DNA from: Marasmius tenuissimus
Taxonomy: Eukaryota; Basidiomycota; Agaricomycetes; Agaricales; Marasmiaceae
Direction of reading: 5' to 3'
DNA: 64,000 bases
Assembly: GCA_029532415.1 (NCBI GenBank)
Contig: JAQOTA010000067.1
Location: 62,001 to 126,000 of the forward strand
In this document: one piece after another, positions 1-12,526 of the stretch
How the letters are laid out: every line of letters starts with the position of its first letter
Numbering within the stretch: the stretch's first letter is position 1
Translations under genes and position numbers: made by a program
The notes under the pieces: generated by a model
Databases searched by the model: none
What the model was told of the DNA's origin: nothing
The model's input: only the letters and a program-made list of their open reading frames with translations

Positions 1-655
1 GTTCTGCCCCTTGGTCCCCTTCACAAAGCGCCGTTGTTTGCTGTTGAGTTTGTATAAGTGCTGGTCAGGCCTGCTAAAATAACATAACTGCCATATCTCA
101 CTGACAGAAATGATCAGAGGTAAATCTTACCTTTCATCGGAGTTGGCCACCAAAACGTCCTGACTCTCACCCACTGGTGAGATACGTCGAGCGTGAAGAT
201 CGAATTGACAGGGCAGTACAACATACCCACTCGAGCAAATGCTCAAAGGATCACTGCCCATGAACAAAGGTTGATATCACCTTGTAGAATCAGCACAAAT
301 GTTGCCAATGTCTATGAATCATGATACCAGCCGTGACCGTTTAATCTGACGGGGTGGTCCAACGTACCTACAGGAACAAAAGCTTGGGATATGGTCACGT
401 TGTTGCAACTCAGAAACTTGAGTGTCAGACTAATATTGTCACCAACCGACCATGTCACGGTTGATTTTAGCCTCATAAGGTTATTTGTATTATTTTTTTG
501 CTCCGACCAAGCTTCTGATTGTGATTTTTAGTCATATTGAGAAGTGAAACGATCAAGGGATATGAGTGTGCTCGCTTGCGCAACCATAGATCGCATCCCA
601 ATGGCTGTTGATGTTCAAGGATAAGAGCATTTGGAACGCTCGAGCAAGGTGGCTT
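1..655. other. Left-edge DNA without a recognisable gene
   Basis: I see no open frame that can be spliced into a protein-like product and no repeat shared with the rest of the window. Short open frames here have low-complexity or random-looking translations. Confidence 0.5.
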
Positions 656-1055
656 CATAGGGCTGTGTGTAAATTATGTCAAATTGTGCTGGACCAGATC
701 ACGTTCGTTATTTTTCGGTATTTTGCGTTATGTAAGGCAACCTTGAAACTCATACAATTCCTCTCATTCCACAATAATCTCCTTGAAATAAAGTTCTTGA
801 CAGTGTTGTTTTGAGACACTCAGCCATCAGATGTATCACAAATGGTTGTTGGACCGGCTAGGAGGGGCTGTAGACTGGCAAAAAACTAGTCATGATGACA
901 TCAGCCGGTATCGCTCGTGCCGAGCATGCGTTGAGCAAGCATCAACACTGAAACTAGCAAGAAAAAAGAAGGAATTCTCAATGAATCCCGAAAAATATCG
1001 AATGGTTCATGGGACGCAATGCTTTTCGCACGCCAACCGTGTCACGCAAACTGCC
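656..1055. mobile_element. Diverged long-TIR MITE (third copy)
   Basis: The right end (about 985-1055) closely matches the right terminal inverted repeat of the elements at 9396-9908 and 32091-32604, ending GCAAACTGCC followed by TA. The left end (about 656-755) is weaker but keeps the stretch with TATTTTTC and TTTTGCGTT. The interior does not align well by eye. It is probably an old, shrunken relative of the same non-autonomous family; the left boundary is uncertain. Confidence 0.45.
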
Positions 1056-4000
1056 TAATCAAATACGTCGTGCGACCGGGAGCTTGGGAGAAATCCTTTG
1101 GAGGTCCCAGCGAAAGTTACATCAGAATAGAACAAGCAAATACGTGATATGAGAATGTAAGGTAGACTAATGCTTGAACCTTAGCATTCCCGGCCACACA
1201 TAATCAACCTAATATTGTAGGCTTGTCGTGCTTTCAAAATTCCAGCGCATTATTGTGAGTATTCGAGATTTCCAGCGGCGACGGAGAGCCAATGTAACCC
1301 ATGTCCGACATACGTTATCATTTCTCCAGGGCTTGTAGTGGCACTTTTGTACGCTAGTGTAGCACTCGAGACGTCGGAAGGAGAGACGTAACCACCGAGA
1401 TGAGCTGCGCTGCGTGGGTCCTGGGAGAGAAACTCATACTGTAGCGGCCAGTAGCATCTTTTGTATGTAGTGTCTACGGCTGGGAACATATCTTGTTTTG
1501 GCTAAAAATTCGATGAAGTCGGGATTGCTCTACAAAAAAGCTCGTATAAATATGGAGGGCAATAGAAAGACTCCTCATAAGTCGGGACAACGGCCTCGAG
1601 GTGCTCGAGCGGACGGCCTTACAGGGCTGTGTGGAAGCGTCTTGGGTTCATGTTAACAATGTATTGATCGCCTCGGCAATATGTTGAGAAGACAAAGAGT
1701 TAGTACCAGGAACATTTGAGCACCACGAGCCGTTACTCTGCTATCGCCCCTTCAATCGAAACAAGATCCTTTGGTGTTTGTGTGCAGTGGATGAGTTTCG
1801 AGGAAAGGATCGGACTTTTGACTGTTCGTGGTTCTTTACCTATTGCTATTGAAGAAACACTTAAAGTTGATCAGTAGCTGGCTATATGTCAGTTCACTCG
1901 GCTCGGGGATAAAAGAGATACTCCGAGCGTACCTCGAGCCCAGCATGTGTATGCCAATGACAATTCTTCACCTCAGCCAAGTCATATGATGTATCTCGTT
2001 TCCATTGGCCAACGACGAACGACCTATTGGCGGTGGCTGTTACCCACTCAACGGCAATCGCTGGAATCAGTGAAGGTTGGTGGTATCGAGGCTCGAGGGT
2101 GGATAGGAGTGTTTATGAGAAGGAGCTCGACACGTCGCTAGACAAGGTTACTCTGAGGTCGATATCTGTTCTTCTGATCAATGTAGGCAAGATAACGGTT
2201 GATATAGGATAATTCCCCGGGAAATTGTCAAAAGATGAGCGATACTACTTTCTTAGACCAACACTATGTTAAAAATCAGTACTATACTCGAGGTACAGCT
2301 GGAAAAGAGAGAAAGAACCGCCATCACAGCTAGATCAACTCGGCCGTGACCGTTGGCTGCATCGGTTTCGTTCAACTGGACTGGCCAGGGTCCATTGTAG
2401 AGGACAGAGACGAGTAAAGACTTAAAGTAGCCCAGGACTGCTTCGTGAGCAGTGGGAACGAGATCATCGGAATACATTATCGGACGCTTACGTGACGATT
2501 CTGATATGATTGGTGAGCTCCGTTCCGACGGAAAGCAGAAGGTGGTTGTTTCTACGAAAAGGCAGCCGAAAGACGTTTGGGATAGCCAAAAGAGCACTCG
2601 TGAACCTTCTTTACTTGCCGGGGTGAAGCTTTGTGCGTACGGCGTAAAGAACGATCCTAAAATCCTGTCAGTTGGGACTTATCCATAACGCACGTAACAG
2701 AAGCACCTTCCACCTAGATCGATGACAGTACGTATTTTCTGATAGATCAGACCAATTGAGGAGCAGAAAAAGACTACTAGCAGCTTCTTTTTTTAGCTAC
2801 TGAGACCTATCCGTTACTTTGCTTGTTCCTCTTGGCTCCTCCGTTCCTTCCTATCCATTTCCTACTTTTAATTATGGCCCTTTGTGGTCACCCAATCCCA
2901 TACTTACCCACTCATAATCATCTTCCAAAAGTCGTCCTATTCGCATACTTGTCTGACGAGATCTTCTCCCGGTGTAATCGTGTTCTATCTTTCGTATCGT
3001 CTTCACTTCATGCGCTCACACGATTCTACCAATGCTTCCTTCGCTCTCGTTTCTCACCGGCTGATTCCATGTCACATGTAGGTCGCGTATCGTGTAAATT
3101 CCTTTGTGATCGAAGCCACCTGTCTTTCTGTTCTCCTTGATTGTCTTGATGAAACGGCGCCCCTTCCCCCCGCTCTGCCCTACACCGTGATGTGTGGGGC
3201 GCCCCAAGAATATTGCAGGCCATAGGACTTCAACTGGAAGTCCTAATCCGGGACTCCTCGGCTCTTGTGGCCGCCTGCATAAACTTTATCCCCCGATCTA
3301 TCTATCAACCCTCGTGATAGCCCTGATCTGCAAAATCGCGTACTCATCCGACCTTCGAACAAAAGAACAAGCTATTTTGACCGAACGGTATACAATAGTT
3401 GGTGTAAATCACTGTAACAGAAACTAGACATGGATGTCGGAAGCCAATCTCATAGCCGTCTCTGGGACGCTTTGAGATTGCTTCTGACCTACTTTTTTCG
3501 TACCTGTGGGCTTACTTAGCGTACGGGTACTTTGTCTTCTATCCTCCAAGCCAACCCCTCACACGCCTCACACCTCAAAATTAGTTACTGAATCGTAGGA
3601 CAGATCCGACGGAGACGCCATGGGGGTTGAAAATTAGCGATCGTCGAAAAGGGCGGTCAAGGGAGTTGGTAGTATCATCCTATTGCCCGTTTCCATCTGA
3701 TTGTAATCTATACAAGCTATCTATCCGTCGCAATTCTACTACCTCCGACGCCCTGCGGTACCGATTGTGTTATGCACCTGTCTTCTCATCTTCTGCATCA
3801 CCCCAAGTTTTATATTCCCACCCGCCCCATGCCCCAAGTGCTCCACGCACACAATAGCCCTCTTGGCATCGAACTTTCGTCAGTTGTTCCCATCTTGTCT
3901 CTGTTTTCCTTCGTGAAAGGGTTCCGTTCGCATCTCACTGTCATTTATTACGATCTTACCACTTTCGACCTAGGAAACACCGTTTGTCCCGAGGTGTGTT

Positions 4001-4234
4001 CGCGTGTTCTATGAGCCTCAACCTAGATCTGTTTACCCAACCCTTCGTTCTAATATCCGTCCTGCTCAACACGTGAATTAAGGTTCTAATCACACTAGCT
4101 GGAAGTGCGGGTATCCGCTCCTTCCGTCTGTTCATACTTCTCTGCGTGTAATATAACCCACGAAAGCCCGGATGTCTTGAGACAATAAATAGAACTCCTC
4201 ATTCTTGAAGGCCTACTATCATAGTCCCTTCGAC
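1056..4234. other. Intergenic DNA, no gene recognised
   Basis: About 3.2 kb in which I found no set of exons encoding a recognisable protein. The stretch 3500-4230 is pyrimidine-rich on the plus strand, as is common upstream of fungal genes, and probably includes the promoter of the oxygenase gene that starts at 4235. No repeat of the duplication units was noticed. Confidence 0.4.
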
Positions 4235-5919
4235 ATGCCAGCTCTTGCGTCTGAGGACTCGCCTTTGCATAACGAGTTGAAGCCACCTCCACCTAAAGGT
4301 TCCTCCACGAGCTGTGAGCCTCCGCCTTACATTTTCCCCTCAGCCTCAAGGCAAGAACGTACGCTCGCTGTTTACCCTCTAAACTATTTTTATCATTCTG
4401 ATTTTCCGTTCTGGAACAGTGGAATATGCCAACCTAGCAATCATCGACCTCTCCAAAGCTGCAACTCCTGAAGGTCGTCAAGAGCTAGCAATCCAGGTCT
4501 CTGATGCGATGCACGAACAAGGATTCTTCTATATTGTCAACCATGGGTACACTCAGTCGCAGGTATCTAGTTTTGGTTTCATTAGCTTCCGCTCTTTGCT
4601 GCATCGAGTTTCCCCAGACAAACCGAATCTTCAGTATCGCAAACCGGACCTTTGATGGCGTTAGTCCGGAGGAGAAAAAACTATTCACCGGAGAGTCTGA
4701 GTCGGCCTATGAAGGCTACAAGCCAAAACAAGCATGGGTACGTGCTCCACCGCGTGTATGATAGGCTGAGCTGAGTTTCTGGATCGACAGAAAATCCAGA
4801 ATGGTGTCCGGGACCAGATTGAACACTACAATAGTGAGTCCCACAAGTTTCACCCCTGATTGACTGAACTCAATTGGCGAGCGGCCACGATCCCAGTCAA
4901 CCGAGACGTGCACCGGCATGATCATCCGGAGGCAATTCGTCCTTATCTGGACGAGCTGCAAGGATTTGCTCACTACAATCATCATAACATTCTTGTTCCC
5001 ATCCTGAAGTATGTATACGGATATTTATCACTCTGAAACTCGTACTGAACGATTAGGCTCCTTGCCTTGGGTCTGGAGTTACCTGAAGACATTCTAGTTG
5101 CGCAGCACGATTTCAATTCCCCGGGAGAATCGTCCGGTAAGTGTGCTAGCCATTTTCATGTTGGCACAGGTGCTCATTGTGATTTTGTCAACTACTATAG
5201 TCAGGTTCATGAAGTAGTAAGTTGACAACTCCCCGTGACTTATTGCCAATAGCCTTAAAAATTGATCACCTCGATTGTCAGCTATCCTCGATCTGATGTG
5301 GAGGAAGAGCAGACCAAGCAAGTGTGGCTCAAAGGCCATAAAGGTACATTCTAGCGCTCAATCACTTTTAATCCACGGTTTCTCATAAGTGGGCTTCTAT
5401 CATCATCAGATATAGGATCCATCACCATCCTATGGTCGCAACCAGTAGGTGGTCTTCAAATTCTCTCTCCCGACGGGAAGTGGCGCTGGGTTAAGCATAT
5501 GGAAAATGCATTGGTACGATATGAATTATTCTTGAAAAGTACCTTTGTGCGAACATTCACGCACTATCATACAGGTGATTAACGCAGGCAATGCGATCGA
5601 GTTCCTATGTGGAGGCTATTACCCAGGAACTCGCCATCGCGTCATTCAACCTCCGGAAGACCAGAGAAACTGCCCTCGTCTTGGAGTGTTCTACTTCGCC
5701 ATGGCCAATGACGACGTCAAATTGAAGCCTCACACGGAAAGTCCAGTATTAGCTAGGGAGGGTATCAAGAAATTTTGCGAGCCAGAGGATGCTCCCACGA
5801 TGGAGCAATGGAGAACCGGTTTAACCGCTGCTTATGGGAGAAGTAACCTCAAGGCTGGACAGGAGCAAGGAGTGGAGGAGGAAACGATTCATGGTGTTTT
5901 GGTTAAGCATTTCAATTAA
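4235..5919 (+). CDS. 2-oxoglutarate/Fe(II)-dependent dioxygenase (isopenicillin-N-synthase-like fold)
   Basis: An intact ten-exon gene of 382 codons: exons 4235-4358, 4420-4562, 4618-4737, 4791-4833, 4897-5008, 5057-5136, 5201-5216, 5282-5343, 5410-5513 and 5575-5919. All introns are GT-AG and every phase closes. The N-terminal half resembles a DIOX_N domain (AIIDLS, then a GFFYIVNHG segment). The catalytic half has the iron ligands H232-x-D234 (GHKDIGSITIL), distal H289 (TRHRVIQPP) and the co-substrate arginine R303 (PRLGVFYF). Known family members use 2-oxoglutarate and O2 to hydroxylate, desaturate or cyclise small molecules in the cytosol; the substrate cannot be read here. The start ATG was chosen because it opens the frame joining the first intron. 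Exon 7 is a 16-nt microexon needed to make VRFMKYYPR. There are no secondary-metabolism neighbours, so it looks solitary. Confidence 0.88.
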
Positions 5920-8599
5920 GAATACCGGATGTCTCATTCCTACCGACGTTAACAATTGTACTACTAGCCTTGTGCGCTCGAGATTTATTATGAATGTGGT
6001 TCTACGACAAGGATCGTGCGCACTTATTCAGAGCCCTATATGGATTCTTATGCAGGAAGATGGTCAGGTCGTGAAATCGTCAAGACGGAACATAATTTCG
6101 GATGCATGATGCCGAACAGGTGTCTCTGCCCTCGTCTCATTGTCGTCATTATCGTATTTCACCTGCCTCACGAGTCATAAGATTTTCACGGTTAGCCTGC
6201 ATCAGAAATATCCGGAACCTCGTCATTGGTGGAAATTAGCTGGCAACCTCACGAATGCATACAAATGCAAGCACGAGGAGATGAACGAAGCCTGCCCTTC
6301 CCGATAATGAACCTCCTCTCGACCCTCTCAACCCTCTCCATATGACTCAGGTACCGACAGCTCCCAGTACTCGCAATACCTGTCTTACGACGTTCTGGTC
6401 ATCACCAATACAAAATATTGAGTGTCAAAGCAAGGGTGGCCCTTGATGACATTCCGCTTCGGACGAGATGGTCAGACAAAAGTTTCTATGCTAGATGCGC
6501 GGGGAATGCTAAATTTCCAGGTCCCCTTCCTCGACATATGCAAATCTCTTTACTCTGCGTGATCAGTGAGGTAGGCAATCCGGAGGATGCGCTTGGATGG
6601 GGACAATGATGATTTGGAAGGTTAGCTCCCAGTTTCTAGTTTTCTATATTCTAAACCTTGTGTTCACGGTTGCAGCCTCGAAGCGTACCTCAGGAAGACC
6701 GTTTGAGAGATGTCCCAGTGATCCCTCCGAACCGCCGCAGGAGGAGTGTCCGTGATGTGCAGAGGCCAAAATCTCGGTTTCCTCTCGTTGTGGACGGGAT
6801 ATCAAATACGTTCACGCCTTTCATCTACACCCCGTTCGTTCTAATGGTTTAGTCTACATATATGTAAGGACGCGCCGAGAGGCCTACCTAGACCTTTTTC
6901 AGGATCAGCATCTTTTTTAGAGCTGTTCTGCATCATGTCGATGCCCCGTTTTGATGTACCTACAGTAATGCTACTTTTCGAATAACCGGATGAGATAACA
7001 GAGGCTTCCGCCTATCTGTTGATGTTCAGTCCTGGGTAACTTCATCTAACAGACAGCACCTGATCGAGCCTGCGCTCTTTGGGTCCAGCCTTCATCCCTC
7101 TCGTCCCTGTGCATGATATAGCGCAAAATCAGATGTTTAGATGCATGATCAATCAATCCCCCCACACTGACAGCTAAGCAAACTACAGTCCTATATATCA
7201 GTAGCCGAGGCTTTATCCTACCTCATATATACCAGACTTCAAAGCTGAAGTGCGTACAATTCTTGGAGCCTCCCAGCTCGGTGCTCGGGCTGAACTATCA
7301 TTTGGTCATTCTAACCTAACCGTTGTGTCACAGCACGCTAACCTCAATTGAAGGCTTCGCTCACATAGCTTCGTGACTCAAAGTATATTTGCTCTAGCTC
7401 AGAAGTTGCCGTAGGAGAGTTCTTCTGGCGGCCACCTCGTTGTACAACCCGACTTGACCCATCGATCAATCCAATCTTCTAACGCCGCAGATTCAAGTTC
7501 AAAAGATCTAAACGACCGGACGGGGTTTTTTGGTTAGTGATTCCTTTTGAGCTTTGAGTGACATACTGACCCGCCACATCAGATGAATCGTATTGGTAAT
7601 GCACGTCCATCCGGGGGCCAGCTTAAATTTCATGGGAAGTTCTCGTACCTTTTACTACCTCAGGGGCCGCCGAAGGTAACGAATGCGACAGTTGCGCCGA
7701 CCAGTGCCTATGAATCGTTGAATATCAATACGTAAGTATAGAATGAACGGGGGAAAAACACACCATCAACACCACCTCTCAGCCTATCCGTTACAACGGA
7801 AACACCCAGGTGTCGTTCGCTGAAGCTGCTGAAATGACGACGGAGGTCGAGACTCCGTAGAGAGGCACCACGAGTACCAATGTTGCTGGGAATACCGAAT
7901 AAAAACTGCCGGCTAGGTAAAACTGAAACCACTGTATCAACAGTAACTCGGCCTGTTAGTTTGATGCTGAGGTGTCGGGTGCCGATAAAAGGGCCCAGAG
8001 TCAAGAGAGAAAACCTCCATAACACTTGGATCGCCGGGCCCGTCGGTGTTTTGCTGGTGTTCATGAATTTGTTCCGACTCAATCCGAGCATGATTCCCCA
8101 GGTTTTTAATGTGCCAAAGAGCCCGTTGTGGCATTAACGAGAGTCGGAGCATCATCGCTGCCGGTTAGGAGAATGGTGGTAGTAAGTACGACTGTTGGTT
8201 CAGGTGGATAGGTGCCTTTCCCATTTGGAATCTTTCTGGGCTTGGGTACCTGGTAAATCCCTCTGCCCTGCACCAACGAATGAGGTCGGGTTTACAACTG
8301 TGGTCAAAAGTATACAAAGTATGTGCGTGAGTATTTAGGGCCTTTGCTCGCAGCATTGACTTCTTTCACCTCGAGCCGATGTACAAGGGATCTGTCGACA
8401 CGGCGAATGCTTCATAAATTGTACCAGGCTTGAGTACAGTGAACAATCATGGTGATCGGTGTAGTCCAACACACATCAAAGGAGACGTTATAACCCAACC
8501 TTCTCGACTGGGTGATAGAAGCCAATATCTACGGTATTACATAACCAAATATTGGCTATGGATGCCCATTCATTGCACGACACACGTCAGCGAGGTATC
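5920..8599. other. Intergenic DNA with a degenerate X block (about 6240-6870)
   Basis: The stretch 6240-6870 resembles 38450-39010 in order and sequence. Both have a CGACAGCTCCC motif, then a GGTCAGACAA motif, then a CTCRRGAAGAC motif. It therefore belongs to the X block of the duplication units. The remainder (6900-8600) contains no gene I can support; frames on both strands translate to random-looking peptides. Confidence 0.4.
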
Positions 8600-10562
8600 C
8601 AAAGTCACGAATCCTAAGGTGTACTCACGTCGAGGCCATTTGCCATTCCTCTACCCCTTTGGTCTTTGAAAGTATGGAGAAGATGTCCCAAGTGTGGGAG
8701 AGACTGACCAATTGGGCGGAGCGTGATTCAAAGCGGAAATCTACCATCTGGAGTCGACTGTTTTTCCACCACAATTTTACGCTCATAAACTCCAGCTATA
8801 ATATATATCTGCCTGATTGAATTTGGATGGGCCAAACTCAAAGCTTTGATCTTTGGGTCCGACACGAAACGGACTTGTATTGGGCGAAACTCGGATGACG
8901 GCCATGATCATTGGATTATTGATCACCTGGCAATGAGTCCAAAAATAAGGAAGAATCGATGGTGAACTGGCTAGCGAGATGGAAGTGATGATGAGGCCGA
9001 GCTGATAGTAGTAGTATGAAAACAGGTTCAAGCGGACTGCGAATTTTGACATCGTCCAATTCGGGTTGTATAGGCGCTTTTTTGGTTTGCTTTTATTCCC
9101 ACTTGACATCAAGACCCTCTCCGGTTCTCCTTATGCAAATTGCTAGCCAGGCAGCTAAGCTCCAGTCTGATGAGATCAGAACTGTTACAAAATCTCTCGA
9201 GGCTCGATGGTTATCGCCGCACAATATGTCCTCGTTATCATGGAGTACGGCCACCGTTTGTCTTTAGACTCGGATACTCGCTCTCCTTAATTAGAACTCT
9301 CTATAGCTCCCTTCCAGCGTCGGTTGTTACTCGTTTTCCCTGATAGCTTGGCAAAACATTTCAGCTGAGGTTGTAAGATCTCGACAGATGTATTAGGCAG
9401 TCTGCGCGGCTCGACAGGTGTGCGAAAACATTGCGTAATACGAACCTGTTCGAGATTTGGCCATTTTTACGTTGCGTAAGGCCACCAACACTGACCAGTT
9501 CTGCGTACCTCCCGTACCATAAATTGTTCTCGCACAGCATGAATTGATTCAGAGAGACGCATAAGCACTTTGTAGCACTGAAAATGACCATTCCCCGCTG
9601 GTAATTTCATGATAGAGGTGTACTCGAACACGAACAATATGGCCAGTGACGTCACAGGTAATTTCTTGCAGCAGCATCTTGCTGATCTATAGCTCCTCCT
9701 GGTCGAGAGATTGGCTTCTTGTGATATCCTTCATCTCCCAGAGACTCAACCACATCTTTCTGAGGGAATTTGAACCAGGGGAGAGTCCTTCAGAAGGACA
9801 ATACGCGTGAGCTTGAAGGTAGTCTCACGCAACGCAAAAAAGGCCGAATCTCGAACAAGTTCGTATTACGCAATGTTTTTGCACACTTGTCGAGCCACGC
9901 AAACTGCCTATTATAGCAACCATTACCTTTTTACCATCGCGACCATGTCGGTATCATAAAGAGGATATGTCTCAAGCTTTCACTCATACAAAGTTCGAAC
10001 ATCCGTCACCCTTGGTGGCTTTCTCTTGCTGATGTTACTGATACAATGATCTCTGCCTTTTGTTCATTGTGGTGTCTACTTATCACACAACAGATCTGCG
10101 ACTAGATGAAGTCGCTGGCCGGCAATCTTCAAACCATTTTATGTCCAACTTGAAGTAAGGATGGTAGAGATTATGCAGGTATTATTAGGAATTTGACGGA
10201 AAGCAGATGTACTCCGTACCAGACCTTGATCCACCTTGTAAGTCCTCATCTGGGTTATATCAATATATTTCTCAAGGTGCGCGGTGTAGACGGCTACTGT
10301 CAAAGCGGCTAGCAAAGTGTTTCAGGTCAACTTACTGCCCTGATTAGATACCTGCCGCACGCTGCCACCCCGACTTGAAGGTCACTGTACTTGAGAACCG
10401 CTTTCCAATAACGTAGGGTGACTCAAGAACAATTGTCGTCGGGAATAAAACCCCTTGCTGAGCAACACTTTACCAATTCATTATCAAGTAGGTTGGGTCT
10501 TATTCACCCCACTGCCATCGTCGACTTTTGTCGGCTGCTCTTCCAAGATTGCAACCTTCGGT
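8600..10562. repeat. 5' block of duplication unit 1
   Basis: This region aligns by eye with 31200-33590 and, more loosely, with 39840-41000. Shared landmarks in the same order include GGCGCTTTT followed by TTTGCTT, the long-TIR MITE, ACACAACAGATC, and the CACTGTACTTGAGAAC segment just upstream of each UF11 gene. It is probably the upstream flank copied together with the gene. No coding exon was recognised. Confidence 0.6.
9396..9908. mobile_element. 513-bp MITE with about 93-bp terminal inverted repeats
   Basis: The left arm (9396-9488) and the right arm (9816-9908) are reverse complements over about 93 nt with few mismatches, starting GGCAGTCTGCG and ending GCAAACTGCC. TA flanks both ends, which fits a TA target duplication (Tc1/mariner-type), although a longer TATTA match also flanks it. 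The interior has no transposase frame, so it is non-autonomous. The element at 32091-32604 is its positional counterpart in unit 2. Confidence 0.75.
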
Positions 10563-11699
10563 CTTCCGATGGTGCCGCTTCAGCTGTTACGTGGGATTTA
10601 CGGAGAATACGTTCTTACAGGAACCATGTAGCACGTTCTATTGTGTCCCCCGATTTGATCGGCATTCCTGCCAAAACTTGCACTTTCTGGCTCAAATTCG
10701 CTTCAATTATGCCTTATTTGGCCTACTTCCCCACTCAAAGTCAATTTGACCCGATCATTACCCTTTTGGTTCAGGTGACTTTAGGGCCCAATTGTGAAGC
10801 ATGATGCAGCCATAATTTGGCCCCAAAGTTACCTGTGAGCCAAGTTGCCCTGGTGCCCAATCCAGATTCCACCCACTTTTCCAGTACTGATACTCAATTG
10901 ACATGTAATATAGAATAATAGAGCTCTATCCAGCTATAAACTTCATTATTATAGTACATAGTCAAGTAAAACAGCCATACCAATGACAGACATTCAGTCA
11001 GAAGCCTGTCTGTGCGCCGATGAGCTTGTGAGGGACCATGGGAATAGCTCTCCACCCAGGTGGAGAAAATGCTTAGTCATCCAAATTCAGTTCTGTTGAC
11101 CTCCGTCCGGACTCCATGTCAAAAACTGATGCACGACTCAATGGGCCAAGGTTGACCACATATTGCATGACATAGTAAGTTCATACAATCACTTTGACCT
11201 TTGTCATTTTTTCGAATGCATTCAATCAATTTTTAGGTATCTGACACGACGGCTACCACAAGATTATCACCATGAATAGATGTGATCTACTACTAGTACA
11301 AACCACAGCTCCCGACGGGTACACATAACTTTGTGGTGCTTTTAACAGTGTTGTGACATATCCAAGGGCTGCAAGGAGCCGTCCAAAGGCCAGCAACAAG
11401 CAGCCCAGAAAAAGTGCCACTCCTTCAAGTGTAAGACTGACAATTTACAAGTTAAATGTTACTTGGCAATCACATTTGCGGCAGTATACTATAGGTAGAT
11501 TCTTGGAATTGTGACTAGAAAATTACCAGGGTCAGGGGTTTTTTATTTCTTCATAAACTGTTCTCAAGGCTGTTTTATCATATAACTTGCTCTGAAAGTT
11601 ACACTGAGTAACACCCCGAATCCGTACTTACCTGCTGCGCTGCGGCAGGTCCCACCCTATGAGCCTTCTGATGGTGCCGCTTCAGCTGTTACGTGGGAT
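10563..11699. mobile_element. 1.07-kb insertion bounded by 35-bp direct repeats
   Basis: A 35-nt sequence at 10563-10597 is repeated at 11665-11699 with one mismatch. The stretch between them (10598-11664) is absent from the equivalent place in unit 3 near 41080. A direct repeat this long is what a LINE-type or other target-primed insertion could leave as a target duplication. The insert has no convincing coding frame. Near its right end is a GC-rich hairpin (11631-11651, arms ACCTGC and GCAGGT). The element class is unresolved. Confidence 0.6.
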
Positions 11700-12227
11700 A
11701 TCATGTGGCTTTCGTGCGTGTTCGCTATTTGTTCACTTTCACTTTAGTTCTATAGAAATCTGTCCAAACATTTGAATTGTTGGGGCAGCGCTCATATTGG
11801 CCAGCACAACAGCAAAAAGAATCAGCATCATTAAGACCTCTCTGATGGTCATGTGAGCCCAGCAGGTTCGTCATATTGGTGGGGATAACAACATCCAATA
11901 CAGCAGCTAGAACACGAGGCTCGATACCCAGCCTCACATATACAACAGATGCACGAGCAACAGAACGACATTCTTCTCTTCCCTCCCCCACCACATCTAA
12001 CAATTTCCTGATTTTCCTATGAACTCTGGGCAGATGGCAATGAACAATATCTTCACTGACGCCACAGACATCCAGATCGGCCATAATGCAAATATACAAA
12101 GCGTGAGCGGCAATTTGACGGCCACAATGAACATATATCACAATGATCGAGGGGATACAGTTGAACTGGTATGTGGAGGCCGTATACCGATTACCGGCAT
12201 TCTGACCAGAGCATAGTATGGAAATAT

Positions 12228-12485
12228 TGTTGAGGCAGAGGTCCTGCCCATGCAGTGGCAGCATGGGACAGACTAGCTCACCTGGAGATAGGCTTAGAGG
12301 CAGCAACGAGAGTAGTAAAAGTACTGGGATTGCATGTAGATACAGAGCTACTTATATACTATACAGAGGTGGCTGTAGCGACTATATCAGGAGTGTCTAG
12401 GAATAGCATAGATCATAGTAAAACAATTGAAGCAAAGATGTGGCCTGATACAACGGTCCATATATCTGGTAGTCTGGATTCAACA
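12228..12485 (-). repeat. 3' LTR of element A
   Basis: 258 bp. On the plus strand it runs from TGTTGAGGCA to GGATTCAACA, so it has the inverted termini TGTTGA/TCAACA. It is preceded by the AATAT duplication and followed inward by the polypurine tract. Confidence 0.93.
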
Positions 12486-12497
12486 CTCCCCCTCGCT
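12486..12497 (-). promoter_or_regulatory. Polypurine tract of element A
   Basis: On the minus strand this reads AGCGAGGGGGAG, immediately inside the 3' LTR. That is the expected position of the plus-strand primer. Element B has the same tract with one change. Confidence 0.8.
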
Positions 12498-12526
12498 AAG
12501 TGCGGCACAAGTAGAGCACGAAGCGT

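Noticed and set aside
2253..2688. Overlapping frames of 78-114 residues
   Set aside because: No splice partners, no motifs and no repeat of them elsewhere in the window.
10598..11664. Helitron at the 1.07-kb insertion
   Set aside because: A hairpin precedes the 3' end, but the CTRR terminus and A/T target site are absent and the 35-bp direct repeats contradict Helitron insertion.
11725..12306. 193-residue minus-strand open frame
   Set aside because: It is antisense to the UF11 copy 1 upstream region and crosses the junction with the element A LTR.
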